From positions 12,586,001 through 12,650,000 of the forward strand of contig NZ_CP043494.1 of NCBI RefSeq assembly GCF_044360475.1: 64,000 bases of DNA, in the 5' to 3' direction. Numbering within the stretch: the stretch's first letter is position 1; the number at the start of each line of letters is the position of its first letter. Positions 1 to 12,459 of the stretch are shown here, in pieces. The notes under the pieces are model-generated. The model was not told where the DNA came from and did no database searches. It worked only from the letters and a program-made list of their open reading frames with translations. The position numbers and the translations under genes were made by a program. The stretch is from Archangium minus (GTDB taxonomy: Bacteria > Myxococcota > Myxococcia > Myxococcales > Myxococcaceae).

Positions 1-272
1 GCCGCGAGGAAGAGGAAGTAGGGGGTAGGTGCGAGCCACCGCCAGAGGAGCCACTGAAGGGCGAAGGCGAGCCCGGTGGCCAGCAGGGCGAGTCCGTAAC
101 GAGCCCAGAGAGGAGAGCGGTACGGATGGGACGAACTGCTGGGGAAGAGGGCCACGCTGAAGCCTGGAGCAAGAATCGACGAGGGAACGCCTTCCGACGG
201 ATAAACGGAGGACCGCTGCGATGGAACCGGAGACGCACGGTCCTCATCCCGTGTGAGTTCGAAACCGAGCAC
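1..272 (-). CDS. N-terminal fragment of a membrane protein, possibly a sensor kinase (cut by window edge)
   Basis: On the minus strand an open frame runs off the left edge of the window. From a GTG at 272, preceded by a purine-rich AGGGGGG ribosome site, it encodes about 55 hydrophilic residues. A hydrophobic stretch then begins (ARYGLALLATGLAFALQWLL) and continues through WRWLAPTPYFLFLA to the edge. That pattern of soluble leader followed by closely spaced membrane helices resembles the start of DUF4118/MASE-type sensor histidine kinases common in myxobacteria, but no kinase motif is inside the window. It is divergent from the DUF2007 gene at 400. Function is an inference; only the membrane segment is seen. 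Confidence 0.4.
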   Translation of the reverse strand, partial: MLGFELTRDEDRASPVPSQRSSVYPSEGVPSSILAPGFSVALFPSSSSHPYRSPLWARYGLALLATGLAFALQWLLWRWLAPTPYFLFLA

Positions 273-399
273 TCGAATCCCCCCTGCGCCGGACCACTCT
301 AGCTGCCTACTCGAGTGCTCCACCAGCGAGGGAGCAAAAGAGAGGGGGCGGAGCAGGTCAGGTTTGCGAGGGGGGAGGACCCGCGACTAGAGAGGGGCC

Positions 400-747
400 A
401 TGAAGCGAGTACGGTTCTCGGTGCACCGGACGGTAGGGGAGGCAAGGCTCCAGGAAGGGCTGCTGGCGGGTTCGGGATTGTCCGTGGAAGTGAGAGGAGA
501 GTCCCTGGCCCCACTGAGCGGGGAGATACCGAGCACGGAGACCTGGGTGGAGCTGTGGCTGCCGGAGGAGGAGGTGGAGAGGGCGAGGGAGCTGTTGGAG
601 GAGCTGGAGACGAACGGGGAGAAGGCGGCGAGAGCGGTGGAGTGTCCGGGGTGCCGGGAGGAGAACCCGGGGAACTTCGAGCTGTGCTGGAGCTGTGGGG
701 AGGAGCTTCCGGAATCACCGAGGCCGCGATTGAGGGCGGTGTCGTGA
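400..747 (+). CDS. DUF2007 domain protein with C-terminal zinc ribbon
   Basis: 115 residues. The first 75 residues match the DUF2007 (putative signal-transducing protein) pattern: a short strand, a helix, a GEIP turn, an ETWVELWLPEEE strand and a helix of the type EVERARELLEELE. Residues 83-105 form a CPGC(x11)CWSC zinc ribbon, as often found fused to this domain. The start is the ATG preceded by GAGAGGGG. The reaction or partner of DUF2007 proteins is not known. The gene lies 130 bp upstream of a TPR protein in the same direction and could be cotranscribed with it. Family assignment is fairly secure; the role is not. Confidence 0.75.
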   Translation: MKRVRFSVHRTVGEARLQEGLLAGSGLSVEVRGESLAPLSGEIPSTETWVELWLPEEEVERARELLEELETNGEKAARAVECPGCREENPGNFELCWSCGEELPESPRPRLRAVS

Positions 748-877
748 GGAGGGAGGACGATTCCCGTAGAGGAGTAAGCCCGGCTGATGGCACCCGGGAC
801 GTGGTGTCGGGCACTGACCAGCGGAGCGGGCGGGAGACGGTGCGCGTCGGGAGACGAGTCTCTAGAGTCAGAGGGAC

Positions 878-1891
878 GTGCTGAACGTACCGCCCACCCA
901 AGAGACGCGGGGCCACCGAGGCCCTGAAGAGCCCGAGCAGGAGCCAAGGGGTCCACGTAGCCGGAGGTTGGACCGAGGCTTGAAGAGCGCCCTGATCGCC
1001 TGCCTGGTGGCGTTGGCCATCCACCTGATACCGCTGTTCCTCCCGAGGAACATGCCGGAGCAGGAACTAGCGATCGCGAGGGCGATGCCGGACGCCACGA
1101 ATCGGGCGCAGGTGCTGAAGCCCCTAAAAGAGAACCCGAAGGCGACGGGGGAGCACCTCCGGACGGCGGCGGAGCTGCTGTCGGAGGGCTCGCCGCTGGA
1201 CGCGTATGAGCTAGCGAAGGAAGCGGAGAAGAGAGAGCCGGGCGAGATAGAGACGCAGCTCTTGCTGGCGAGGATCTGCCACGGGCAGCGGATGAACCGG
1301 TGTGAGGAGGAGTCGCTAGCAAGAGCGGAGGAACTAAGACCGGGGGACCCGAAGGCAGATCTGCTGCGAGCGGACTTCCAGGAGAAGGACGGGGATCTGG
1401 GAGGGGCGCTGTCGTCAGTGGGGAAGGCTTACAAGAAGGCGCCTGGGAATGTGGGGGTGGGGGTGAGGTACGCGAGGCTGTTGAGCGCGATGGGTCGCGG
1501 GGAGGAAGCGATCCAAGTGCTGAAGCAGCTGGAGAGGGGGCTGGGGAGGCCGCAGATGCTCATGGAAGAGGGGCTGGTGCGGATGGCACAAGGGAGGATG
1601 GAGGAGGCGCGGGAGCTGTTCGCGAGCGCGGTGGAAGCGGATCCGAAGCTGGTGATGGGGTACTACCACCTGGGGATGGCGGCGTTCCGGGTGGGGGATG
1701 TGGATGGGGCGGAAGAGGCGCTGAGACAAGCGGATCGCCTGGACATGTCGGACATGCGGCCGCTCTCAGCGCTGTGCGATATCCAGAGGAAGACGGGCCG
1801 GACGGAGCAGCTGACAGTGACGCGGATGGATCTGGAGCGCCGATTTCCGGAGCGGATGGAAGCAGTGCGAAGCGCCTGCCGGACCCCGTGA
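878..1891 (+). CDS. Membrane-anchored TPR-repeat protein
   Basis: 337 residues starting at GTG with GAGGG just upstream. A hydrophilic, proline-rich leader (1-38) is followed by one transmembrane segment at about 40-56 (ALIACLVALAIHLIPLFLP). The rest is made of helical pairs with TPR spacing, the clearest being the repeats around residues 170-300 (for example AMGRGEEAIQVLKQLERGLG and AQGRMEEARELFASAVEADP). This suggests an inner-membrane protein exposing a TPR scaffold for protein-protein contacts. No catalytic motif is seen. Its partner is unknown; it follows the DUF2007/zinc-ribbon gene. Confidence 0.75.
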   Translation: MLNVPPTQETRGHRGPEEPEQEPRGPRSRRLDRGLKSALIACLVALAIHLIPLFLPRNMPEQELAIARAMPDATNRAQVLKPLKENPKATGEHLRTAAELLSEGSPLDAYELAKEAEKREPGEIETQLLLARICHGQRMNRCEEESLARAEELRPGDPKADLLRADFQEKDGDLGGALSSVGKAYKKAPGNVGVGVRYARLLSAMGRGEEAIQVLKQLERGLGRPQMLMEEGLVRMAQGRMEEARELFASAVEADPKLVMGYYHLGMAAFRVGDVDGAEEALRQADRLDMSDMRPLSALCDIQRKTGRTEQLTVTRMDLERRFPERMEAVRSACRTP

Positions 1892-1897
1892 AGCAAG

Positions 1898-1933
1898 CCC
1901 CCTCTCCCTCTGGGAGAGGGCTGAGGTGAGGGT
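1898..1933 (-). repeat. Dispersed palindromic repeat, copy A
   Basis: Reverse-oriented member of a roughly 36-bp family with the form ACCCTCACC(n)CCCTCTCCC-AGA-GGGAGAGGG. It falls directly after the TPR gene stop, between convergent genes, where its hairpin could act as a terminator. Other copies are at 30915, 32889, 39111 and 43747. Confidence 0.7.
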
Positions 1934-1942
1934 CAACAATCC

Positions 1943-2239
1943 CTACTCTGGAATGCCACGGATCTGCCGGAGCAACCGAGCAGCGGACTTCACCTCACTG
2001 TCGACGGAACCATCAGCGATTTCGGTCCGAACGACGGCCTGGAGAAAAGGAACAGCCTCCTCATCTCGGCCCTGCTCGAACAACAGCTCACCGAGCGCCA
2101 TCCGAGCACGAGTCAGCATGACCAGGTCCTCGGCGAGGACCGCGGAATCAATGGCATCACTCAAGGCGGACTCAGCGAGCTCAGGCCGGCCGCGGTCAAT
2201 GAGCTCACGGGCGCGCTGGAGGTGGCGTAGAGCATCCAT
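1943..2239 (-). CDS. Small helical (TPR-like) hypothetical protein
   Basis: 98 residues when started at the ATG at 2239, which has GGAG upstream and begins MDALRHLQRARELIDRGRPE. A much longer upstream extension in this frame is just the shadow of slyX and is rejected. The protein is built of amphipathic helices with the alternating A/L/E pattern of one or two tetratricopeptide units. No signal peptide or catalytic motif is seen. It is divergent from slyX, 54 bp away. I recognise no specific family. Confidence 0.65.
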   Translation of the reverse strand: MDALRHLQRARELIDRGRPELAESALSDAIDSAVLAEDLVMLTRARMALGELLFEQGRDEEAVPFLQAVVRTEIADGSVDSEVKSAARLLRQIRGIPE

Positions 2240-2293
2240 GAGGGCACTCCGGGTTGAAGACAACGAGGCCGGGGCCGGGTTATCCCAAGGGGC

Positions 2294-2497
2294 ATGAATG
2301 ACGAGTCGCGGATCGTAGAGTTGGAGTTGCGCTACATGCAGCAGCAGGAGCTGCTGCAGGAGCTGAGCGACGTGCTGTACACCCAGCGTCGAGAGCTGGA
2401 TGCACTGAAGGCGGAGGTGGACCTCCTGAAGAAGAAGCTCGAAGGGGAGCCAGGCCTGGTGGATGCGCAGCGGCAGGAGAAGCCGCCGCACTACTGA
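2294..2497 (+). CDS. slyX: SlyX family coiled-coil protein
   Basis: 67 residues, the usual size for SlyX. The sequence has the typical N-terminal heptad coiled coil (RIVELELRYMQQQELLQELSDVLY) and ends with PPHY, the conserved C-terminal signature of the family (usually PPHY or PPHW). SlyX proteins are small cytoplasmic coiled-coil proteins of unknown molecular role, named for linkage to slyD in enterobacteria. Start ATG chosen because it precedes the coiled coil directly. Confidence 0.85.
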   Translation: MNDESRIVELELRYMQQQELLQELSDVLYTQRRELDALKAEVDLLKKKLEGEPGLVDAQRQEKPPHY

Positions 2498-2521
2498 GGG
2501 CCTCGCGCAGTCGAGCCGCGA

Positions 2522-2968
2522 CTAGAACCGGAACCCGAGGCGCAAGCCAATATGGGGCCTGGGCTCGAGGTAACCGACTTCGATACCAAAGGTGAAGGAG
2601 CGGTTCTGGTAGCCGAAGCCGAAGGCACCGTGGGCGCGGAAGGTATCGCCCTCGAAGAAGATCCACGGGCCGCCGAGCACCTCCAGGTACAGAGGGGTAC
2701 GCCTGGGGTTGAAGCGGAGGCTGAGGTCGAGCGGAATACCGAGAGTATTGGGCTGGGTGGCGAGGAGCGCACCGAAGCGAGTGCCAATGGAGAGGGGGCC
2801 CGCGAAGACGAAATCGACGGTGCCGGTAAGACTGAAGAAGGCACCACTGTCGATATGGTAGTCGGCACCAAGGTTGAGCCGGAAATCAGCCGCCTCGGAC
2901 TTCTCCGGAGCGAGGATGACGGCGAGTGCGAGGAGACCACCGAGGAAGGGACGCAGTAGCTGCTTCAT
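2522..2968 (-). CDS. Secreted outer-membrane beta-barrel-like protein
   Basis: 148 residues from the ATG at 2968, with CAGGAG upstream. A signal peptide occupies about 1-26 (MKQLLRPFLGGLLALAVILA then a SEAA cleavage region). The mature part alternates hydrophobic and polar residues in short strands with aromatic girdle residues and ends in the strand GLRLGFRF, whose terminal phenylalanine is typical of barrel proteins recognised by BamA. This suggests a small outer-membrane barrel. The longer frame upstream runs into the 5S region and is not coding. Specific function is unknown. Confidence 0.7.
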   Translation of the reverse strand: MKQLLRPFLGGLLALAVILAPEKSEAADFRLNLGADYHIDSGAFFSLTGTVDFVFAGPLSIGTRFGALLATQPNTLGIPLDLSLRFNPRRTPLYLEVLGGPWIFFEGDTFRAHGAFGFGYQNRSFTFGIEVGYLEPRPHIGLRLGFRF

Positions 2969-3128
2969 GAGCAAGGCGCTCCTGGACTTGGAGGGTGGAG
3001 CACCAATCAAGCAAGCCTGGAGAGGCATCGCCAGCACGAAGATAGAGAGTGCGTCACGAAAAGCACTGAAAGCACTGCACTGCGGAAAGACACACGCGGA
3101 ATGCAGAAATCCAGTAGCCCGCAAAGGC

Positions 3129-3172
3129 GAAGGCCCCGAGTCCACACATGGGTATGAGGACTCGGGGCCTTC
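3129..3172 (-). terminator. Hairpin downstream of 5S rRNA, operon 1
   Basis: A 15-bp perfect stem (GAAGGCCCCGAGTCC and its complement) with a 14-nt loop lies 8 bp beyond the 5S 3' end. On the minus strand a T8 run lies between 5S and this stem, so the T run could serve the 5S closing helix as an intrinsic terminator, with this stem as backup. Repeated at 17989-18032. Confidence 0.6.
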
Positions 3173-3180
3173 AAAAAAAA

Positions 3181-3296
<116 letters not shown>

Positions 3297-3467
3297 AAAC
3301 ATGTGACGCGTGCATACAAAGGGTAGTTTTCAATTTCCTGCTGACAGAAGCTGGTGCCTTCTTCCGAGCCCGGCGCCACTCGCTTTCGGAGCGCGCTCAG
3401 GGGCCTCGACCTTGGCCTCGAATCCCTTACTCCCCCGTTTCGGTGGAGCCTGTGAGAGATTGAGGTA

Positions 3468-6434
<2,967 letters not shown>

Positions 6435-6645
6435 ACCTTAATCCCTCGCAAGCCCGCCTCCCGGCGGGATTTTCAAAACTCGAGACCAAGGTCCAGGCCC
6501 CAGCTCTTCGCTGCGGAACCCGGAAGAATGCATTGCTTGAGCTCACCGCTTCCAGCGCGCCTGGCCTCTCGGCTCAGACTCGCCTTCCGCCAGTGAGTCG
6601 AACTTCTCTCAGCAGAAATTGAATTCTACCCTTCGTATGCACTTG

Positions 6646-6652
6646 TCAAAGA
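6646..6652 (-). promoter_or_regulatory. boxA-like antitermination site before 23S, operon 1
   Basis: Minus strand reads GCGTTCTTTGACAAGTG, matching the TTCTTTGA core of boxA sites bound by NusB/S10 in rRNA leaders and spacers. Similar cores occur at 6940 and 8793. Confidence 0.5.
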
Positions 6653-6678
6653 ACGCTCTGACTTGCGTCAGAAACTTG

Positions 6679-6751
6679 TGGAGCTGATCGGGATCGAACC
6701 GACGACATCTAGCTTGCAAAGCTAGCGCTCTCCCAGCTGAGCTACAGCCCC
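6679..6751 (-). tRNA. tRNA-Ala (anticodon TGC), operon 1
   Basis: 73 nt from GGGGCTG to the discriminator A. The acceptor stem GGGGCTG/CAGCTCC (one G-T pair), D arm, anticodon loop CTTTGCAAG and T arm with GGTTCGATCC are all present. CCA is not encoded. Typical spacer tRNA between 16S and 23S. Confidence 0.95.
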
Positions 6752-6831
6752 GGAAAATGCGTCGTGGTGTCTCACCTGCCTTCCCCTGCCGGCCGTCGTC
6801 GCCACTCTGCTTCCCCCAGTGGGGAACGGAG

Positions 6832-6905
<74 letters not shown>

Positions 6906-6939
6906 AGTTGGTGAGTTACCCGTACAGCTACCTTCATTC

Positions 6940-6946
6940 TCAAAGA
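6940..6946 (-). promoter_or_regulatory. boxA-like site in 16S-tRNA spacer, operon 1
   Basis: Minus strand reads GGCTCGGTTCTTTGAGAATG, sharing GCTCGGT(T)CTTTGA with the site upstream of 16S at 8793. Confidence 0.45.
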
Positions 6947-7082
6947 ACCGAGCCACGACTGGCTCAGCCCCTCAAAACCAAACAGCAAGCCCTAGACGAT
7001 TGCGAAACGTTGACCTGGTCGACCTCGGCAACTTTCGTTGCTGGTGCACCCTGTGGCGCCGAAGCGCTCACCGTGCACCCGG

Positions 7083-8627
<1,545 letters not shown>

Positions 8628-8792
8628 AAATTGAAGGTTTTGAACCGGCATCCGTCAGGGCCCGGCTAAGGGACACCCGACTTCGCTGTTCAGGGCACCT
8701 CGGAATCGACTCACGCCGACTCGCTGGAGGTGCCGTTTAGAATTGACTGCGGTTTCCGCAATCGTCTTCTTCTTGGGCTTGCTATTTGGTTT

Positions 8793-8799
8793 TCAAAGA
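8793..8799 (-). promoter_or_regulatory. boxA-like site in rRNA leader, operon 1
   Basis: Minus strand GCTCGGTCTTTGAAAACC lies about 165 nt upstream of mature 16S and 84 nt after the proximal promoter -10. Position and core match leader boxA elements that load the rRNA antitermination complex. Confidence 0.5.
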
Positions 8800-8882
8800 C
8801 CGAGCCGCTTGTTGCCGCCGCGGCTTTCTGCTACGCTGCTTTCACTTCTCAGCGGCACCCCATTCAACCTCGGGGGCTGCCT

Positions 8883-8911
8883 TCTTTATTTCGAAGCGGC
8901 TTTTCTGTCAA
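8883..8911 (-). promoter_or_regulatory. Proximal rRNA promoter P1, operon 1
   Basis: Minus strand TTGACA at 8911, a 17-bp spacer, then TAAAGA ending at 8883. Consensus -35 and near-consensus -10 for the housekeeping sigma factor. It would give a leader of about 250 nt before 16S. Confidence 0.6.
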
Positions 8912-9003
8912 GCGGCCGTTGCCGCTCCGTTTCACCGCTTCGCCTCGTGAGGAGTCAACATCGCGCCGGAGCGCTTTGTTTCTTCTTTCGAGGAGGGGCG
9001 CGG

Positions 9004-9484
9004 AACCTACTTCGTTTCCGCGTCTCGTGTCAACTCGCTTCGCCGACTCTCTCTTCCGCCTCGCTTCGACTGTGTCGCCTGCGCGACACCCGCCGTTTCG
9101 AGGGGTGGCGGCTTCTACCACCGCCGCGCCGGAAGTCAACTTCGCTCGCTGACTTTGTATTTCGCCTTTCACTGAGCTCGTCCGGAGCGCTTCGTCGCCG
9201 TTGCGACCTCGCTTCCCGTTCGAGAGGGGCGCGGCTTCTATCGCCTCACCCCAGGGGAGTCAACTGCCTTCGTTGACTCTCTTGCTCCCCTTCGCTGAGC
9301 GTCGTCACCGCTGTGACTGGCGCCTCATCGAAGGGGCGCGGCTTCTACCACCGCCGCGTTGAGAGTCAACTCCGTACCGCCGACTCCGTATTCCGTCTTT
9401 CCGCTCGTCCGGGTTCTCCGCCGCCGTTGCGACTTCGCCGGGTCGAGGGGGCGCGGCTTCTACCACCGCCGCGTTTGAAGTCAA
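9004..9484 (-). promoter_or_regulatory. Array of five tandem rRNA promoters, operon 1
   Basis: Five further units share one design on the minus strand. The -35/-10 pairs lie at 9033-9004 (TTGACA/TAGGTT, spacer 18), 9139-9112, 9263-9235, 9369-9342 and 9484-9457 (each TTGACT/TAGAAG, spacers 16, 17, 16, 16). Spacing between units is about 105-118 bp. Three of the four TTGACT units share the spacer tail CGCGGCGGTGG. Multiple stacked promoters upstream of rRNA genes fit strong growth-rate-linked transcription. Operon 2 has one more unit. Confidence 0.65.
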
Positions 9485-9759
9485 CTGCCCTGGTCGACCC
9501 ATTCTTCCCGTTGAGGCGCGCTCTGCTTAGTACAGCGAGCGCCCTCGCCAGGAAGGATGTCACCTGCGTCGCCCTCCTGGGCGTTCAATCCCTTCCGGCG
9601 TCCTTATTGGCCAGGTGGAACAGCTCGAGGAACCAGAGACAACGGGCAAGTGCGGACACGCGCCCCATTATTGGGTCCTCGCATTCACCCCCTGCTTCTT
9701 CCCAGTTCAACGGGGAAAAGGGGGGCTCAGCCCATTGCCAGCAGAGCAGCCAAGTTAGC
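9485..9759. other. No gene seen between promoter array and IS debris
   Basis: Sequence diverges from the operon-2 upstream region at about 9484. Open frames here are short and run through promoter repeats; none has a ribosome site or a recognisable product. Confidence 0.5.
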
Positions 9760-10215
9760 ACAAGAAGGGAGCACAGGCAGACGTGCTGCAGGACCGGAAG
9801 TTCCGCTCCCCCCTACACCCCGCGAGTACTCGAGCGCATCCACCTAGGCTGGGTGGATGCGCACGGTGCCAGCTTGTCTGTCGTGCTCGTCAACGAGTGG
9901 CCGGGCACTGTCCCCGAGCACCTCTAGCAGCACGCCTCCGAAGATCACGAAGGCTGCGACCATGCATGCCCTAGCGCTAGTCGTCTCCGCGCTGATTAAG
10001 AACGGCTCGCACGAACAGCCGGTGCGAGAATCTCAGCACGCCACAGGTAGAAGCTCCTTCACCCTCTGCCCGCCCTGGAACACCTTCTTCTCGCCGAAGT
10101 CCACCTGCATCTGCAGCCCCGCCCCGTGGCAACCTTCGCTGCGTTGCACCTGCCGTCGTCTCTTATCCTCCACGCGTCGTTTGGTGCGCACATTGGCCCG
10201 ACTCTCCCTCATGGG
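9760..10215 (-). pseudogene. Decayed IS21-type transposase (IstA) core fragment
   Basis: Reading the minus strand with frame changes gives, in the right order, QVDFGEKKVFQGGQRVK, then SHRLFVRAVLNQRGDD, then AAFVIFGGVLLEVLGDSARP and VDEHDRQAGTVRIHP. These match the DDE core of IstA transposases (DFGE with the first Asp, FGG...LGD.AR with the second). In-frame stops and frameshifts show it is dead. The N-terminal helix-turn-helix and C-terminal parts are missing. Confidence 0.6.
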
Positions 10216-10329
10216 CCAACAGCGCCTTGACGACGACAGCGATGCCCTCTCTGCCGCTCCATTCCACGGATCTACTGCGCACTGCTGCTCGGCCCCGGTG
10301 CGCCGCCGCGTCTTGGGCGTACGCCGCAT

Positions 10330-10860
10330 TTGGAGACGGCCAAGCAGATGGCCGCGCTGTTCAATGCGGAGAAGGAGCAACTGCACCAGCGCTTGGAATT
10401 GTTGGTGCAGGAGAATGCCCGAGCCCAGGACGAGGTAGCCTAAGCGCGGTTACAATTGGAGCCCACTCAATTCTGCTCTGCTCAATGCGCAACTGGCACT
10501 GCGGCGGAGGTGTCGCCACTCACTCGTGTTGGTCGGCAGCGTGAGCTCCGGCCAAGAACCCACCAGCAGGTGCGTGTCCATCAGCGCTCCATTCCTGCCG
10601 CATTTCCTCGAGAGGGGGCTCTACTCGGTGGAAGTCGCCGTCCGCATCGCACTGCAGAAATATGGCTTCATCTTGCCACTGGAGTGGTTGGTACGTATGT
10701 AACTGCGGGAGGAACTGGTGATGGACAGCCAGATGCCACTACGCCGACTGCGCGCGATGACCTGCACATGCAAGCGTGGCTACGAGGCTCTGCGCGCCGC
10801 TGACGTGAGACGCAAACTCGCGGAGGTTGAGAGGGAGTTGCCCTGTGCGCGCAGGTGTCG
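10330..10860 (+). pseudogene. Decayed IS66-type transposase (TnpC) N-terminal and central fragment
   Basis: The plus strand first encodes a coiled-coil stretch (QMAALFNAEKEQLHQRLELL) like the N-terminus of TnpC, then stops. Further on it encodes SVEVAVRIALQKYGFILPLE, a stop, and EELVMDSQMPLRRLRAMT followed by YEALRAADV. These resemble the TnpC segment with the motif KY..HLPLER and the following helices. Stops and lost frame mark it as a relic. A C-terminal TnpC-like piece lies at 17530 on the same strand. Confidence 0.5.
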
Positions 10861-11009
10861 AGTTTCATCGGTCTTTCGTATGCGCTGGAGGCGACCGAAT
10901 GTGCCGGCCCCACAGAGTTGGAGTCCGCGTCGGCTGGTGGCTGCAGTCCGGGCATCAACCCGATGGGGAAGTGTAATTGTCGCCAAGGGGAAAAAGTAAT
11001 TGACGCTAG

Positions 11010-11201
11010 GCATATGGCTCCTTGCCACGTACGTCGGTGGTCACCAGCGTGGCCGCGTGGAAGATGCGCACCGGTTGCTCGCGCACCTGCGCCTCGGGGC
11101 CTTCGCGCACCAGCCGGTGCGGCACGCTTGTATCGCACCGTGTCCACATCAACGAACGCGTCATTGGCTACCATTGATTGAGCCTCTGCTGCCGACGTGG
11201 C
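11010..11201 (-). pseudogene. IstA C-terminal relic, interrupted by the transposon
   Basis: Minus strand encodes MVANDAFVDVDTVRY and, after a frame change, HRLVREGPEAQVREQPVRIF and HAATLVTTD. This is the C-terminal beta domain of IS21 IstA, where YSVPH.LV is usual. It is a different copy from the fragment at 9760 because order along the strand is wrong for one gene. The 3.65-kb transposon inserted just upstream of it at 11201/11202. Confidence 0.55.
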
Positions 11202-11354
11202 TGTTACCGCGCACGCTTGTTGATGGAGATTTGGACCGGCTGGTTGATGGGCATCAACGAGGACGCACGGGCGCGCGTCACACTCGTTGATGGAGCCCTC
11301 ACTGGACGTGAGCAGTGGGCGCGCACGTCCAGCGAGGGCCGACCGGAGTGAGGA

Positions 11355-11645
11355 TCAGCTGGATGCGAGCTCGGAGGCAGGCGCGACACGCGCCCACTCC
11401 TCCTGCATGACGACGAGGGTGCGGTAGCGGCTCAGGGAGTGCTGGAGCGCCTCCACCTGGGTGAGGAGAGCCGCGGCCAGACACGCCTGGGCGGAGGGTG
11501 GATGAGGAGAGGCCGCGAAGTCCTCGGCCTCCAGCTCCGCGTGGGCGGCGGTGAGGGCCGCAGCGGAGGCGGAGAGCGTGGCCTCCAGAGCCGAGAGCAC
11601 GGCGAGCTCCGGGGCGCACAGGACGAGTTCCAAGTGGTCGTCCAT
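11355..11645 (-). CDS. Small transposon-encoded hypothetical protein
   Basis: 96 residues, ATG one base after the ATPase stop (TGACATGG), so translation is probably coupled. Almost entirely alpha-helical by composition (long Ala/Leu/Glu stretches such as SALEATLSASAAALTAAHAE). It has no zinc motif or membrane segment. As the last gene of the transposon operon it may be a target-choice or regulatory subunit, but I do not recognise the family. Confidence 0.65.
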   Translation of the reverse strand: MDDHLELVLCAPELAVLSALEATLSASAAALTAAHAELEAEDFAASPHPPSAQACLAAALLTQVEALQHSLSRYRTLVVMQEEWARVAPASELASS

Positions 11646-11646
11646 G

Positions 11647-12459
11647 TCAGTCCTCCTGGGAGCCGGTGTCGAGGACACGCGCCAGGGTGTCGCGCTCCAC
11701 CAGTTTCTTCTTCTTGCGAGCGGCCTCGCGCAGCGCGGCGGTGGCCAGGCGGTCCATGTCGCGCAGGGCGCCACTGGCCGCCTCGTGCAGCATGGCCACG
11801 GCGTCGGAGGCAAACAGCTCGCGCTCGCACCCGGCCTGGGCCAGACGCACGCGCAGGTATTCGGCGGTGTCCTCGGGCGAGAGGGAGGAGAGATTCAGCC
11901 GGGTGTGCAGTCGCGAGTAGAGGCTGCGGTTGTGTCGGCGGGCCAGCCGCCCCTCCAGCTCCGGCAAGCCCACCAGCACCAGGCTGAGCAGGGCCTGGGA
12001 GTCCCACTGGTAGTTGAGGAGTATGTGCAGGTGGTCGAGCACGTCCTGGTGCAGCAGGTGGGACTCGTCCAGGAGAAACACGGGGTGGGTGCGCTCCTGG
12101 CCCAGCTGCTCCACGTGGGTGGCCACGGCGTAGAAGACGGCCGCCGCGGTGGCCGAGGGCTTGAGTCCCAGCGCCAGGCACAGCTGGCGGTAGAAGTCGC
12201 GCCGGCCCAGGGTGGCATTGTGGCAGTAGGTGAGGCGGAAGCCACTGTGGGGCAGCCTTTGGCGCAGCGCGCGCAGCACGCAGGTCTTTCCTACGCCCGG
12301 CTCGCCGGTGAGTACCACGCTCTGGCGCTGGCGAAGGGCCTCGCACAGCTCCTCCACCAGCGCGCTCTTGGAGGAGGGCAGCCAGAGGTCGGCATCGGCA
12401 ATCTCCTTGGAGAAAGGGGCCAGGGAGAGGCCGAAGTGGGAGAGGTAGGGGGGCGTCAT
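11647..12459 (-). CDS. Transposon AAA+ ATPase (ExeA/TniB-like)
   Basis: 270 residues. Starts MTPPYLSHFGLSLAPFSKEI, the standard opening of ExeA-like ATPases (a Y.FGL...PF motif). Walker A is GEPGVGKT at about 50-57 and Walker B VFLLDESHLL at about 126-135; the helical C-terminal lid follows. In transposons such proteins act like TniB or MuB, choosing target DNA and activating the transposase. It is not the secretion ATPase ExeA itself. The start codon overlaps the transposase stop by four bases, so the two are coexpressed. Confidence 0.88.
   Translation of the reverse strand: MTPPYLSHFGLSLAPFSKEIADADLWLPSSKSALVEELCEALRQRQSVVLTGEPGVGKTCVLRALRQRLPHSGFRLTYCHNATLGRRDFYRQLCLALGLKPSATAAAVFYAVATHVEQLGQERTHPVFLLDESHLLHQDVLDHLHILLNYQWDSQALLSLVLVGLPELEGRLARRHNRSLYSRLHTRLNLSSLSPEDTAEYLRVRLAQAGCERELFASDAVAMLHEAASGALRDMDRLATAALREAARKKKKLVERDTLARVLDTGSQED

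Noticed and set aside
8730..9927. Open frames with repeated segments upstream of 16S, which could look like repeat proteins or a CRISPR array
   Set aside because: The repeats carry regularly spaced -35/-10 hexamers pointing to 16S; spacing is 105-118 bp and no short unique spacers are present.
11647..12459. Type II secretion ATPase ExeA
   Set aside because: Position and coupling inside the transposon show a transposition helper; secretion genes are absent.
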